From: Lentihominibacter hominis
GTDB taxonomy: Bacteria; Bacillota; Clostridia; Peptostreptococcales; Anaerovoracaceae
NCBI RefSeq assembly: GCF_014385065.1
Contig: NZ_JACRTA010000001.1
Location: forward strand, 496,001 to 560,000
Direction of reading: 5' to 3'
DNA length: 64,000 nt
Of the stretch, positions 8,458 through 17,959 are shown piece by piece. Positions within the stretch are counted from its first letter, which is position 1; every line of letters begins with the position of its first letter. Under the pieces are notes generated by a model, which saw nothing but the letters and a program-made list of their open reading frames with translations, ran no database searches and was not told where the DNA came from. A program made the position numbers and the translations under genes.

Positions 8458-9216
8458 TCCCAAATACCCCATTTTTTCAGAAATACCTCCTGCTGCTTTG
8501 ACCATATATTCAGCTACTTCTTGAATTCGATCATCTGTAAGCACATGTTTATCACCGCTGGCACTTACTGCTGCTATTATTTCGCCTCTGTAATCATATA
8601 TGGGTGCTCCTATGCACCTATGCCCCATTTCATACTCTTCATCTGATATCGCCCAGCCCTGTCTTCGAACTTTTGCAATCTCATTGCGAAGGTTTCCCAT
8701 ATCTGAAATCGTATTGGGAGTGAATTTTATAAAACTGCAGTCAGCCATCACATCGTTGAGCTGCTCATTTGAATAATTGGAAAGCAAACATTTTCCAATA
8801 GCAGAACAATATGCGCTGACTTTTGTTCCTATTTGAAAATATAACCTTGCCGAAGCAACATTCATCTTTTCAAGATAAACAACTTTATTCCCGTCAAGAA
8901 CCCCGAGAAAAGCTGCCATCCCCAGATGTGTGCTTATCTCTGCCACATATGGCCTTGCCTCCGTCTGCAGCTCCAGATCATTTATATAATAACTGACATT
9001 TTCTATAAGTTTTTCACCCAGTTTATAATTGCCATCTTCCATTTTATCAAGGTAATTACGATTCAGCAAAGTCATTATCAGCCTGTAAACAGTACTTTTA
9101 TGAAGTCCTGTTATTGCCGCGATCTCTGTAAGACTTTTTCCTTCCTGTGCTGAAGCCACTGTTTCTATTATATCCAGCGCTCTTTCCACTGACTGCACAC
9201 CTTTATCATCTGCCAT
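8455..9216 (-). CDS. IclR-family transcriptional regulator
   Basis: The 253-residue protein has an N-terminal winged helix (SVERALDIIETVASAQEGKSLTEIA, then GLHKSTVYRLIMTL) and a C-terminal IclR effector domain with SAIGKCLL and the typical YRGEIIAAVSASG. IclR proteins regulate small catabolic operons in response to acids or aldehydes. It is downstream of the SDR on the same strand but has its own promoter-like TATAAT upstream, and converges on the ALDH gene. The neighbouring ALDH, SDR, M24 peptidase and alcohol dehydrogenase genes are plausible targets; this is inferred from position only. Confidence 0.92.
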   Translation of the reverse strand: MADDKGVQSVERALDIIETVASAQEGKSLTEIAAITGLHKSTVYRLIMTLLNRNYLDKMEDGNYKLGEKLIENVSYYINDLELQTEARPYVAEISTHLGMAAFLGVLDGNKVVYLEKMNVASARLYFQIGTKVSAYCSAIGKCLLSNYSNEQLNDVMADCSFIKFTPNTISDMGNLRNEIAKVRRQGWAISDEEYEMGHRCIGAPIYDYRGEIIAAVSASGDKHVLTDDRIQEVAEYMVKAAGGISEKMGYLG

Positions 9217-9240
9217 CCGATATACCTCCCTTTAAAAGGT

Positions 9241-9268
9241 ATTATATCAGTAAATTAGTCCAGTTGCA
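9241..9268 (-). promoter_or_regulatory. Promoter-like site upstream of iclR
   Basis: On the minus strand TGCAAC and TATAAT are spaced by 16 bp, followed by GGGAGG just before the start codon. The -10 is perfect and the -35 weak, leaving room for regulation. Confidence 0.5.
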
Positions 9269-9302
9269 CTTAGTTTTTTTGTCACTTTTTTCATGATAAT
9301 TA

Positions 9303-10103
9303 TCAATAGTAAAACTGAGGTGCTCCCTTGTATTCCTGTATCGTATTGCCTCCGTCTACGACAAACTCCTGACCTGTTATATAAGAAGCCCTTTCAGAAC
9401 ATAAAAATACTATCATGGACGCTACTTCTTCGGCAGTACCGCTTCTCTTCATAGGCGTATTAAATCCTCCCTGATACTCTCCTTCCGTCTGAGAAGATGT
9501 TTGTATCCATCCGGGAAGAACATTGTTTATTGTAACATTACACGCTCCGGTTTCTATGGCGATAGCTTTGCTCATTCCGATTATAGCGGCCTTTGCCGCT
9601 GAATAGGAGGCTTCCCCTGGATTGCTCACAAGAGGTCCTGTCACCGAAGAAGTATTGACAATCCTTCCATATCTATTCTTCTTCATATAAGGCAATACCT
9701 CTTTTGTTACATTAAAAGGTATATCGAGATTTCTCGATATATCCCTGTCCCAACTCTCATATGAAATATCCTCAAAATGGTCGAATTCTTCTTCACGAAC
9801 TCCGGTTTGCACCATCCCTGCATTATTTACAAGAACATCTATTTTCCCATGTTGTTTTATGATATAAGATATAAGATTTCTAACGGCAGTCCTGTCCATC
9901 AGATCAGCCACCATACCTTTAGCATCTATACCCATATTCGTCAGTTCTGCCTGTCGCTTTATGATACGGTCTGTAGTGGATACTATTATTACCTTTCCGC
10001 CAAGCTCTCCTAATAATTTCGCAGTCCAAAACCCTATTCCGTTATCACTGCCCGCTCCTGTAACAAGGCATACTTTTCCGTTAAATTCTATAAACTGCTT
10101 CAT
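9303..10103 (-). CDS. Short-chain dehydrogenase/reductase
   Basis: The 266-residue protein is a classical SDR: cofactor motif TGAGSDNGIG near 16-25, NNAG near 92, catalytic Ser in TSSVTG and the YSAAK tetrad motif near 166-170, and a C-terminal ITGQEFVVDGG. These enzymes oxidise or reduce alcohols and ketones with NAD(P). A small insertion in the glycine motif (SD before NGIG) is slightly unusual. It sits 12 bp downstream of the M24 peptidase gene on the same strand, so they probably share a transcript. Substrate is unknown. Confidence 0.9.
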   Translation of the reverse strand: MKQFIEFNGKVCLVTGAGSDNGIGFWTAKLLGELGGKVIIVSTTDRIIKRQAELTNMGIDAKGMVADLMDRTAVRNLISYIIKQHGKIDVLVNNAGMVQTGVREEEFDHFEDISYESWDRDISRNLDIPFNVTKEVLPYMKKNRYGRIVNTSSVTGPLVSNPGEASYSAAKAAIIGMSKAIAIETGACNVTINNVLPGWIQTSSQTEGEYQGGFNTPMKRSGTAEEVASMIVFLCSERASYITGQEFVVDGGNTIQEYKGAPQFYY

Positions 10104-10115
10104 ATAAAATACCTC

Positions 10116-11822
10116 CTATATATCTTTGCACTGTCGTTTCAGCCACACCCTCTCAGGCTCATCAAGCAGCGGAGACAACGTTTCCTCCACGAAAGCATGA
10201 TAACGATTTATATATCGTATTTCATCTTCCGTAAGCATAGAAATATCTATAGCATCCCGCTCATATGGGCATAAAGTTATCGTTTCAAAAACATATTTTC
10301 CGTCTTTTTCTATACAGAGAAGCTCATTTTCAATCCGGATACCGTATTCTCCTTCTAAATAAACCCCCGGCTCATCACTTGTTATCATTCCCGGTATTAT
10401 ATGACTTTCGGCTGACCTTGGGCTGATATTATTAGGACCTTCATGAACCGACAGCATATGCCCCACACCATGACCTGTTCCATGTTTAAAATCAAGCCCT
10501 ACTTCTCTTAGAGGTTTTCTTGCCAACAGATCCAGATCGGCTCCTGTAGTGTCCTCTGTAAACTGAGCTGTTGCAAGCGCTATATGCCCCTTCAGCACAG
10601 CTGTATAATTTCTTTTACGCTCATCATCCACATTTCCCAGAGCTATGGTCCTTGTAATATCTGTCGTTCCGTCTTCATACTGACCTCCGGAATCAATCAA
10701 AATAAAACCACCTTCCCGTAAAACGGCGTTGCTTTCTTCAGTGGCAGAATAATGAATAACAGCTCCATGCTCCTCATATCCCGCTATCGTGTCAAAACTC
10801 AAATCATAAGCCCCCTGTTCCCTTCTCAGCTTCTCAAGTTTATCTGCCAGAGAAATCTCAGTAATTTTTTCTGTACCTATACTGTTTTTAAGCCAATAAA
10901 GAAATCTGATCATGACTGCTCCATCTCTGATATGAGCATTTTTTGTAGCACTTATTTCGTTTTTATTTTTAACAGCTTTAAGTCTTTCTACAGGGCTTTT
11001 TCGTAAAATACGTTCAACAGAAGAATGAAAACATTTACTGACTGCATAAGATACAGAATCCTCATCAAGAATAACAGCACAGTTTCGCAGCTTTTCCATA
11101 TCGCTGAATACGTCCTTATATGGTCTGACACCCTTTTCAGATGACATAATATATTCTTCGTCCATGACATAAAGAGTCTCACTGTTTTTTGAAATAAGCG
11201 CAAACGCATAAAATACCGGAGTATGCTCAATATCACGTCCCCGCAAATTATAAAGCCATGCAATATCCTCCAGACGGCTTACCAGAAAAAAATCAGAACT
11301 TCCCATCTGCTCTCTCACTCGCACAAGCTTAGATTCAGATGATTCCCCTGTAACTTCCGGCGGCAGACTGTATATCTTTGACGGTACAACATCCGGTCTG
11401 TCTTCCCAGATTTCCTCCACAAGATCTATATCATAAACTATATTGTAATTTCCCTCAAGGCTTTCTCCCAGCTTACTGCTTACTATTCTCCCGTCAAATC
11501 CCACGACACTTCCCGAAGGCATCTGAGACAGATATTCACAAATACTTGGCACACCTCTTTCTCCTATTGCCATTAAGGTTATGCCACTGCCTTCAAGCTG
11601 CTGACGAGCCTGCAGAAAATATCTGCCGTCTGTCCACATACCGGCAAAATCCTGTTTTACTATCAAAGTTCCTGCAGAACCCGTAAATCCGGATATATAT
11701 TCTCTGCATTTAAAATAATCATTGACATATTCAGAGCCATGATAATCTGTCGTTGGTATTATATAGATATCTATGCCTCTTTCTTTCATCTTTCTTCTCA
11801 AAGCTGTAAGTTGTTTTCGCAT
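10116..11822 (-). CDS. Long-form Xaa-Pro aminopeptidase (M24B metallopeptidase)
   Basis: At 568 residues this matches the long, eukaryotic-like Xaa-Pro aminopeptidase with two creatinase-like N-terminal domains, a C-terminal pita-bread M24 domain and a short C-terminal extension. Dinuclear metal ligands are visible: the aspartates in LIDSGGQYEDGTTDITRT, the histidine in HGTGHGVGHM and SVHEGP, and the glutamates in DEPGVY and GIRIENE. It removes N-terminal residues preceding proline in the cytoplasm. It is the first gene of a minus-strand run with an SDR and IclR, divergent from the iron alcohol dehydrogenase. No signal peptide. Confidence 0.93.
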   Translation of the reverse strand: MRKQLTALRRKMKERGIDIYIIPTTDYHGSEYVNDYFKCREYISGFTGSAGTLIVKQDFAGMWTDGRYFLQARQQLEGSGITLMAIGERGVPSICEYLSQMPSGSVVGFDGRIVSSKLGESLEGNYNIVYDIDLVEEIWEDRPDVVPSKIYSLPPEVTGESSESKLVRVREQMGSSDFFLVSRLEDIAWLYNLRGRDIEHTPVFYAFALISKNSETLYVMDEEYIMSSEKGVRPYKDVFSDMEKLRNCAVILDEDSVSYAVSKCFHSSVERILRKSPVERLKAVKNKNEISATKNAHIRDGAVMIRFLYWLKNSIGTEKITEISLADKLEKLRREQGAYDLSFDTIAGYEEHGAVIHYSATEESNAVLREGGFILIDSGGQYEDGTTDITRTIALGNVDDERKRNYTAVLKGHIALATAQFTEDTTGADLDLLARKPLREVGLDFKHGTGHGVGHMLSVHEGPNNISPRSAESHIIPGMITSDEPGVYLEGEYGIRIENELLCIEKDGKYVFETITLCPYERDAIDISMLTEDEIRYINRYHAFVEETLSPLLDEPERVWLKRQCKDI

Positions 11823-11913
11823 AAGCTATTATTCCTTTCTGCATATGGGTATGTTATCATAGTTTTACCCTAATTCCAACGGTTTATATTCACTTCATAG
11901 GCTAATAGAATTA

Positions 11914-11942
11914 TTGACTTCTCTTCAATTTGGACTTAAAAT
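11914..11942 (+). promoter_or_regulatory. Sigma-A-like promoter for the iron alcohol dehydrogenase
   Basis: TTGACT (11914-11919) and TAAAAT (11937-11942) are 17 bp apart, 45 bp before the start codon. Confidence 0.7.
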
Positions 11943-11986
11943 GTATGTATTAATTAACAAATATAAAAGAAACGGAGGATTTATCA

Positions 11987-13135
11987 ATGTCAAACAGAAT
12001 AATGCTAAATCAGACATCTTATCATGGCAGCGGTGCCGTAAATGAAATAGCTGCCGAAGTAAAGTCACGAGGCTTCAAAAAGGCCTTAATCTGTTCAGGC
12101 CCTCATGTGGCTAAATCAGATTCCGCTGCTAAAATCAAAGAACTCCTGGATGATAATAATTTACCGTATGAAATCTTTTGTGAAATAAAAGCAAATCCTA
12201 CTATAGAAAATGTCAAGAAAGGTGTCGAAGCCTTTAAAGCTGCGGAAGCTGATTACATCATCGCTCTGGGAGGGGGTTCTCCCATTGATACAGCAAAGGC
12301 CATCGGCATCATCATTAACAATCCCGAGTTTGCAGATGTCAGAAGTCTGGAAGGTGTAGCCCCTACAAAAAATCCTTGTGTACCTATCATTGCTATACCG
12401 ACTACTGCCGGTACAGCTGCAGAAGTCACTATCAACTACGTTATAACAGATGTCGAAAAGAAACGCAAATTTGTATGTGTAGATCCTCACGATATACCTA
12501 TCATAGCTATCGTCGATCCGGACATGATGCGTTCTATGCCAAAAGGACTCACTGCCGCTACAGGAATGGATGCTCTCACACACGCCATTGAAGGCTACAC
12601 TACCAAAGGAGCCTGGGAAATGAGTGATATGTTTCATCTCAAAGCCATTGAGCTTATTTCCAGATCGCTCAGAGGAGCAGTGGAAAACACAGATGAAGGG
12701 CGTGAAGGAATGGCCCTTGGAGAGTATATCGCAGGAATGGGTTTCTCCAACGTAGGACTTGGAATTGCTCATTCTATGGCTCATACCCTCGGAGCTGTCT
12801 ATGATACACCTCACGGAGTAGCCTGCGCTATGATGCTGCCCATCGTAATGGAATACAATCAAGAATGTACAGGTGAAAAATACCGCGAAATCGCTCGCGC
12901 CATGGGTGTGGAAAATGTTGACAATATGACATCGGATCAATACCGCAAAGCTGCTATCGAGGCTGTTCGCCATTTGTCAGAAGATGTAGGTATCCCTGCA
13001 AAACTGGAAGCCCTTAAAGAAGAGGATCTTCCTATGCTGGCCGAATCTGCAAAAGCTGACGCATGTGCCCCCGGCAATCCCAAAGATGCTGATATAGAAG
13101 ATTTTAAAACACTGTTCAGAAAAATAATGAATTAA
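11987..13135 (+). CDS. Iron-containing alcohol dehydrogenase (FucO/lactaldehyde reductase-like)
   Basis: The 382-residue protein is a group III alcohol dehydrogenase. GGGSPIDTAKAIG near 95 binds NAD, PTTAGTAAEVT follows, and the Fe2+ ligands are visible as the Asp in IVDPDMM, His in MDALTHAIEGY and histidines in GIAHSMAHTLGA and DTPHGVACA. The C-terminal half resembles FucO lactaldehyde reductase more than butanol dehydrogenases. It would interconvert a small aldehyde and alcohol with NAD(H). Its own promoter and terminator make it monocistronic. Together with the nearby ALDH it could balance redox by dismutating an aldehyde; that link is inference. Confidence 0.92.
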   Translation: MSNRIMLNQTSYHGSGAVNEIAAEVKSRGFKKALICSGPHVAKSDSAAKIKELLDDNNLPYEIFCEIKANPTIENVKKGVEAFKAAEADYIIALGGGSPIDTAKAIGIIINNPEFADVRSLEGVAPTKNPCVPIIAIPTTAGTAAEVTINYVITDVEKKRKFVCVDPHDIPIIAIVDPDMMRSMPKGLTAATGMDALTHAIEGYTTKGAWEMSDMFHLKAIELISRSLRGAVENTDEGREGMALGEYIAGMGFSNVGLGIAHSMAHTLGAVYDTPHGVACAMMLPIVMEYNQECTGEKYREIARAMGVENVDNMTSDQYRKAAIEAVRHLSEDVGIPAKLEALKEEDLPMLAESAKADACAPGNPKDADIEDFKTLFRKIMN

Positions 13136-13138
13136 TTC

Positions 13139-13173
13139 ATAAAAAGCTGCCGTAAAATACGGCAGCTTTTTTT
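13139..13173. terminator. Bidirectional terminator between alcohol dehydrogenase and GNAT genes
   Basis: AAAAAGCTGCCGTA, three-base loop and its perfect complement followed by a run of T; it serves the convergent genes on both sides. Confidence 0.93.
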
Positions 13174-13182
13174 ATTCCTATA

Positions 13183-13653
13183 TCAACTTCCCATTTCCCT
13201 AAGAGATTCTCCTGACAATCTGTATACCGTCCAGTCTTCCAGAGGCTGTGCGCCCACAGATAGATAGAAATCTATACTCGGTTGATTCCAGTCAAGGCAG
13301 CTCCAGTCCAGCCTCCCACACCCTCTTTTTAGGGCTGTGGATGCCAGCTCTTTCAGCAATGCCTTCCCATATCCTTTTCCTCTGTATTTAGGCATTATAT
13401 ATAAATCCTCGAGATAGATTCCCGCTCTTCCGAGAAACGTTGAGAAATTATGAAAAAACAATGCAAACCCTACGTCTTTCCCATCTTCAACAGCTAATAT
13501 AACTTCCGCTTTTTTCTTATCAAAAATCCACTCTTCAAGAAGCTCTGCTGTTGCAACCACCTGATCAGACAAATTCTCATATTCTGCCAGTTCATGAATA
13601 AACTTCAGGATCAGCTCTGTATCTTTTCTCTCTGCATAACGAAACTCTAACAT
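13183..13653 (-). CDS. GNAT N-acetyltransferase (SSAT/thialysine acetyltransferase-like)
   Basis: The 156-residue protein is one GNAT domain with the acetyl-CoA loop RGKGYG near 91-96 inside LYIMPKYRGKGYGKALL, and a WNQPSIDFYLSVGA motif typical of the spermidine/spermine and thialysine acetyltransferase branch. It would transfer acetyl from acetyl-CoA to a primary amine such as a polyamine or thialysine. It is the last of four tightly spaced minus-strand genes (NYN, helicase, M18, GNAT), 21 bp after the M18 peptidase. Substrate assignment is tentative. Confidence 0.85.
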   Translation of the reverse strand: MLEFRYAERKDTELILKFIHELAEYENLSDQVVATAELLEEWIFDKKKAEVILAVEDGKDVGFALFFHNFSTFLGRAGIYLEDLYIMPKYRGKGYGKALLKELASTALKRGCGRLDWSCLDWNQPSIDFYLSVGAQPLEDWTVYRLSGESLREMGS

Positions 13654-13674
13654 ATATTTTCCTCCATCAATTCT

Positions 13675-15012
13675 TCATCGGTTTTTATTATATATAAACT
13701 GAGCCTTATCTCTTTCTATTCGTATATCAGTATCATAAAATCGGGTCAATGCCTCTATCGCATATTGTGTATCCAGCGTACCGGCAGTTTCGTAACTGGA
13801 ATGCATAGCCAACTGCGCCAGCCCCATATCCACTGCATTGACACTGACCTGAATATTTGACAAATTCCCCAGAGTCGAACCTCCCGCACTGTCGCTGCGA
13901 TTTGCAAATGACTGTACAGGTACACCGGCTGCATGACAGATATCAGAAAATACTGCGCGGCTGAAGGCATCTGTCGTATATTTCTGATTAGCGCTTTCCT
14001 TGATTACGACACCCTTGTTTATAAAAACACAATTCACAGGATCTGTCTTTTCCGGATGATTGGGATGTACGGCATGCGCATTGTCACAACTTACAAGAAA
14101 TGATCCTGCAACAGCCTTATAATAATCCTCCTGCGACCTACCTTCCGAAGAACTGATCCTCCAAAGCACATCATGCAAAAAGGTAGACATGGCTCCCTGT
14201 TTAGTATTGGATCCCACCTCTTCATTGTCAAAACAGCAGTATACACTTACAGTCTCATCATTTGATGAATTTAGGAATGCTTTCAGAGATGCAAAGGCAC
14301 ACTGTAGATCATCCAGTTTCGGAGCAGAAACAAACTCATCTTTGTATCCCCAGATAGCAGGACTCTGTCGATTTACTAAAAACAAATCTTTTGCCAGCAT
14401 ATCTTCCTTTTTCACGCCCAGCTCTTCTGCAACCATCACATCAAAATCACCTTTTCCAAGACCTCCTGCCGAAAACAACGGGCAAAGATCCACTTGCCTG
14501 TTATACTTATATCCTGTATTTATCTCTCTGTTAAAATGAATCGCAACATTTGGTATCAGCAAAACATCCTTATCAATATACACCAGCCTTGAAGAAATTT
14601 CATTTTTCTCCTTTACCATCACACGCCCGGCCAGACCAAGAGGTCTGTCAAACCATGAGCTGTCTATCATTCCTCCATAGGCCTCAACATCCAGCTTCAA
14701 ATATCCACCGCTACTCTCAAGCTCGGGTATATTTTTAACTTTGAAAGCAGGCGAATCACTATGAGAAGCACAGATTTGAAAATGATTCTCCTCTTTGCTG
14801 ACGCCTTTTCCTATCTTAAATGCAATTACACTCGATTGATTCCGTACTGTATAATACATCCCACCCTTTTCAAGCTCCCAATGTGTACTCTCGGGAAGAT
14901 ATTCAAAGCCTTCTTCATCAAGATAACTTTCTATCGTACTGACAGAATGAAACATGCTGGGGCTTTTCCTTATAAAATTCATCATTTCATTTGTCGTCTC
15001 AATATATTTCAT
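13675..15012 (-). CDS. M18-family aminopeptidase (aspartyl aminopeptidase-like)
   Basis: The 445-residue length and motifs match M18: the first metal histidine in CASHSDSPAFKVK, the bridging Asp in KLDDLQCAF, the acidic pair in CFDNEEVGS, a later Asp/His in VSCDNAHAVHPNH and the terminal metal histidine in QLAMHSSYETAG. M18 enzymes are cytoplasmic, dodecameric tetrahedral zinc peptidases removing N-terminal Asp, Glu or neutral residues. The stop is 21 bp before the GNAT gene and the start 12 bp after the helicase gene, so it is cotranscribed with a nucleic-acid-processing pair, an odd partnership for a housekeeping peptidase. Confidence 0.93.
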   Translation of the reverse strand: MKYIETTNEMMNFIRKSPSMFHSVSTIESYLDEEGFEYLPESTHWELEKGGMYYTVRNQSSVIAFKIGKGVSKEENHFQICASHSDSPAFKVKNIPELESSGGYLKLDVEAYGGMIDSSWFDRPLGLAGRVMVKEKNEISSRLVYIDKDVLLIPNVAIHFNREINTGYKYNRQVDLCPLFSAGGLGKGDFDVMVAEELGVKKEDMLAKDLFLVNRQSPAIWGYKDEFVSAPKLDDLQCAFASLKAFLNSSNDETVSVYCCFDNEEVGSNTKQGAMSTFLHDVLWRISSSEGRSQEDYYKAVAGSFLVSCDNAHAVHPNHPEKTDPVNCVFINKGVVIKESANQKYTTDAFSRAVFSDICHAAGVPVQSFANRSDSAGGSTLGNLSNIQVSVNAVDMGLAQLAMHSSYETAGTLDTQYAIEALTRFYDTDIRIERDKAQFIYNKNR

Positions 15013-15024
15013 CTATTCCTCCTG

Positions 15025-17946
15025 CTAATCTTCTACGATATATTCATATATATCTTCCCTCACCGGATCACTGAGTATGTACGTTATCTCAAAAGCTTCA
15101 TCACCACTCTTTTCCAGTATCACCTGTTTAGGCTCGCCCGCCGCCTCTATCTCACCTAAGAAATAAAATTCCTTTGCCTCTTTATCGTTTTTATTTTTTC
15201 TCACAAACAAATATATCCTGTTTCCCAGATCCTCACGTGTTCTCTTATAAATATGATCTGCATCGGAAGATGTAACTCTTCTGGGATGTTTTGAAAATGC
15301 GATCAGTTCTTTATTAGATAGAAAACAATGTTCATATGAAACCTGTCCATGTTCTTTTTCATAATTGATAAATACCGGCATAGTCTTCGTTTTTCTCTCA
15401 TAAAAATATCCGCCTACATTAAGGGGGTTCATTTGATTTTCCCAGTTCAGCATACGACATATATCTTCATAAGTATATTTCTGATAGAGCTGCATATTAG
15501 TATCTTTATATCTTCGGGAAAAATATTCTTTATATCTTGAAAGACCAAATTCAATAATTTCCTCTATCATATTTCTAAAATTTTTGCTTGCCAGCATCTG
15601 TTTAAAAGACTCTGAGGACTGCCATATTCCGTCATCAGATATTTCAAGGAAACTGCAGCCGTCAAAATTTTCTCTTTCTTTAGGCATTAAAAAATCAAGG
15701 GTCAAATTTCTTAAAACTGATATTTCTTCTTCATCCGAAACTTCTATATCATAATTCTTCTTCATATTCTTGCGAAAAGACCTTAGCAAATCTCTGCAGC
15801 CTATCACAATGCATCTAAGCATCTCCAGCTCATGAGGCCTCTTCCCTTTCGCTAATTTCTTTGATATATATTCAATAGACAAGACTTCTTCTTCGGATAA
15901 AATAATGGAATAATTCTTATCATCACATTTTCTCAAAAACGTATAATATGATCCGAAGAGCTTACTGTCAAATATCTTTGTCACATCAACCGAACCATAT
16001 GTGTCAAAATCCAGCAACGAAGGAATTCGGCCCAATCTGTACTTCAGTTCCCTATATGCTTCTCTGATAAGTCTCACATCATTTGTCCTCGCTTTATCTA
16101 TAGATTCATATATACGCTTTTTCGATATTCTATCAAAATGTATGCTGGAACTTCCCGGTATGATTCGTGTTCCCGACGAAACATACCTTCTTATAGTGTC
16201 CTTATTATAACTGCGATCTCCGGACAAAGCTATAGGTATCATGAAATTATTCCTATAATTTCCAATAAAGTCCAAAACCACCACAAACTCTTTGTCACGA
16301 CTCTTACGCAACCCCCTTCCCAGCTGTTGGACAAATATTATAGGAGACTGTGTCGGTCTCAACATTATTATCTGATTTATCTCAGGAATATCAACACCTT
16401 CGTTAAAAATATCCACAGTAAAAATATAATCAAGCGCGTCTCTTCTCGTATCGTCCACAAGCCTTTCTATAGCTCTCTCGCGGACTTTCTGACTGTCTTC
16501 CCCTGACAGATCCAGCGTATGGAAACCTCTGCGGTTAAACTTCTGCGAAAGTATTCGTGATTCCTCTCTGCTGCTGCAAAAAACCAAGCCTCTCACCCTA
16601 TTTCCGCTGTATCCGTAATACTCGGCCTTTTCAATTATATGCTCCACTCTATCATCAGTTACAAGTCTGCTGAAGTCTCTAAGTCTCGTATCATCGTCAA
16701 ATGTTTCTGCTCCGATACTCAGCTCACTTATCCCAAAATAATGAAAAGGGCACAGCAATTTTTCCTCAAGAGCCTGAGCGAGCCTTATCTCATAGACTAT
16801 GTTATGATCAAACAAACTAAATATATCAAATCCATCAGTGCGTTCGGGGCTGGCTGTCATCCCCAAATAAAGTGATGGTTGGAAATAATCCATAATTTTG
16901 CGGTGCATACCGGCTCCGGCGCGATGCACCTCATCCATGACAATGACATCAAACTCATCACGCTTAAATCTGGTCAGTACGTTGTCTTTTGACATAGTCT
17001 GAACAGTAGCAAACAGCATATCCTTTCCATATTCCTTCTGTGATCCTGACAGAATCCCAAAAGATCTTCCCTTTCCCATAACATTTTCATAACTGCTCTT
17101 AGCTTGTTTTGCAATTTGTTCTCTATGTACTAAAAAAAGCGCCTTCTTAGGATTGAGCCGGCGAAGTGCGAATGCCGACGCATATGTCTTGCCTGTTCCT
17201 GTAGCCGATATGAGCAGCGCTCTCTTCTCTCCTCGATCTATCAGACTGTCCAGATTTCTCATAAACGCGAGCTGCATTGAATTTGGCTTAAGATAATGTT
17301 TATCAAAAGTACTGATTTTCTGAGCAAGACTGTTGACACGCCTCTGTTCATCATATATTTTACTGTATGTATCTATCCAAGTTTCCAGAGGCCGTGCTTT
17401 CTCCCATAAATATTGAAGTTCTGCACCCATAGTGCGAACAAACTCGCCATTGCCTGTGGCAATAATCTTCGTGTTCCACTCTCTGTTTACGGAAAGAGCA
17501 TGCATCGTCATATTTGAACTTCCGACAATTATCTTATATATGTCTCCCTCACGAAACATATAACCCTTTGTATGAAATCCGGGAGTTCTCTCATCAACAC
17601 AGTACATCCTGACGCTTATATTATCCAATCCGTCCAATTTTTTCAGAGCCTCAGGTTCACTGAAATTCAAATAGTTTGTAGTAAGTATACGCCCTTTTAC
17701 TCCGCAGGACTCCAGATCCTTTAACGTCTGCAGAAGAGGAGTAACGCCTCCTAAAGTTATAAAAGCAACACTGATAAAGAACTCATCACAATGTCTCAAT
17801 TCTTGCTCCAGCGATGCTATCACTTTGCGGCCTTTTCTGTAGTCATTAGAGATAAACTGAGGTCTGTAGCTTAATTCCGAGTTTGTACTGTAATCTATAA
17901 ATGCAGTCTGAAAACCATCCTGTATCTGCTGAAGTTTTTTATCCAT
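15025..17946 (-). CDS. PLD-nuclease-like / DEAD-DEAH superfamily 2 helicase / DUF3427 protein
   Basis: The 973-residue protein has three parts. Residues 30-190 form a phospholipase D-like domain with one HTK motif (His125, Lys127) and GSSNMT. Residues 220-560 are an SF2 helicase with Walker A ATGTGKT (248-254), DEVH (338-341), TASPERTD near 362 and QQLGRGLRKS. The C-terminal third resembles DUF3427, with NPLNVGGYFYER and VSYEHCFLS. Such proteins are predicted ATP-dependent DNA translocase-nucleases and occur scattered in accessory and defence loci. It is 13 bp downstream of a NYN/OST-HTH gene. Architecture is clear; a defence role is inference. Confidence 0.9.
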   Translation of the reverse strand: MDKKLQQIQDGFQTAFIDYSTNSELSYRPQFISNDYRKGRKVIASLEQELRHCDEFFISVAFITLGGVTPLLQTLKDLESCGVKGRILTTNYLNFSEPEALKKLDGLDNISVRMYCVDERTPGFHTKGYMFREGDIYKIIVGSSNMTMHALSVNREWNTKIIATGNGEFVRTMGAELQYLWEKARPLETWIDTYSKIYDEQRRVNSLAQKISTFDKHYLKPNSMQLAFMRNLDSLIDRGEKRALLISATGTGKTYASAFALRRLNPKKALFLVHREQIAKQAKSSYENVMGKGRSFGILSGSQKEYGKDMLFATVQTMSKDNVLTRFKRDEFDVIVMDEVHRAGAGMHRKIMDYFQPSLYLGMTASPERTDGFDIFSLFDHNIVYEIRLAQALEEKLLCPFHYFGISELSIGAETFDDDTRLRDFSRLVTDDRVEHIIEKAEYYGYSGNRVRGLVFCSSREESRILSQKFNRRGFHTLDLSGEDSQKVRERAIERLVDDTRRDALDYIFTVDIFNEGVDIPEINQIIMLRPTQSPIIFVQQLGRGLRKSRDKEFVVVLDFIGNYRNNFMIPIALSGDRSYNKDTIRRYVSSGTRIIPGSSSIHFDRISKKRIYESIDKARTNDVRLIREAYRELKYRLGRIPSLLDFDTYGSVDVTKIFDSKLFGSYYTFLRKCDDKNYSIILSEEEVLSIEYISKKLAKGKRPHELEMLRCIVIGCRDLLRSFRKNMKKNYDIEVSDEEEISVLRNLTLDFLMPKERENFDGCSFLEISDDGIWQSSESFKQMLASKNFRNMIEEIIEFGLSRYKEYFSRRYKDTNMQLYQKYTYEDICRMLNWENQMNPLNVGGYFYERKTKTMPVFINYEKEHGQVSYEHCFLSNKELIAFSKHPRRVTSSDADHIYKRTREDLGNRIYLFVRKNKNDKEAKEFYFLGEIEAAGEPKQVILEKSGDEAFEITYILSDPVREDIYEYIVED

Positions 17947-17959
17947 AGCAATTATCCTA

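Noticed and set aside
12161..12973. A 270-codon open frame antisense to the iron alcohol dehydrogenase.
   Set aside because: Opposite a well-supported enzyme with clear motifs; composition is Ser/Phe/Tyr rich as expected for a shadow.
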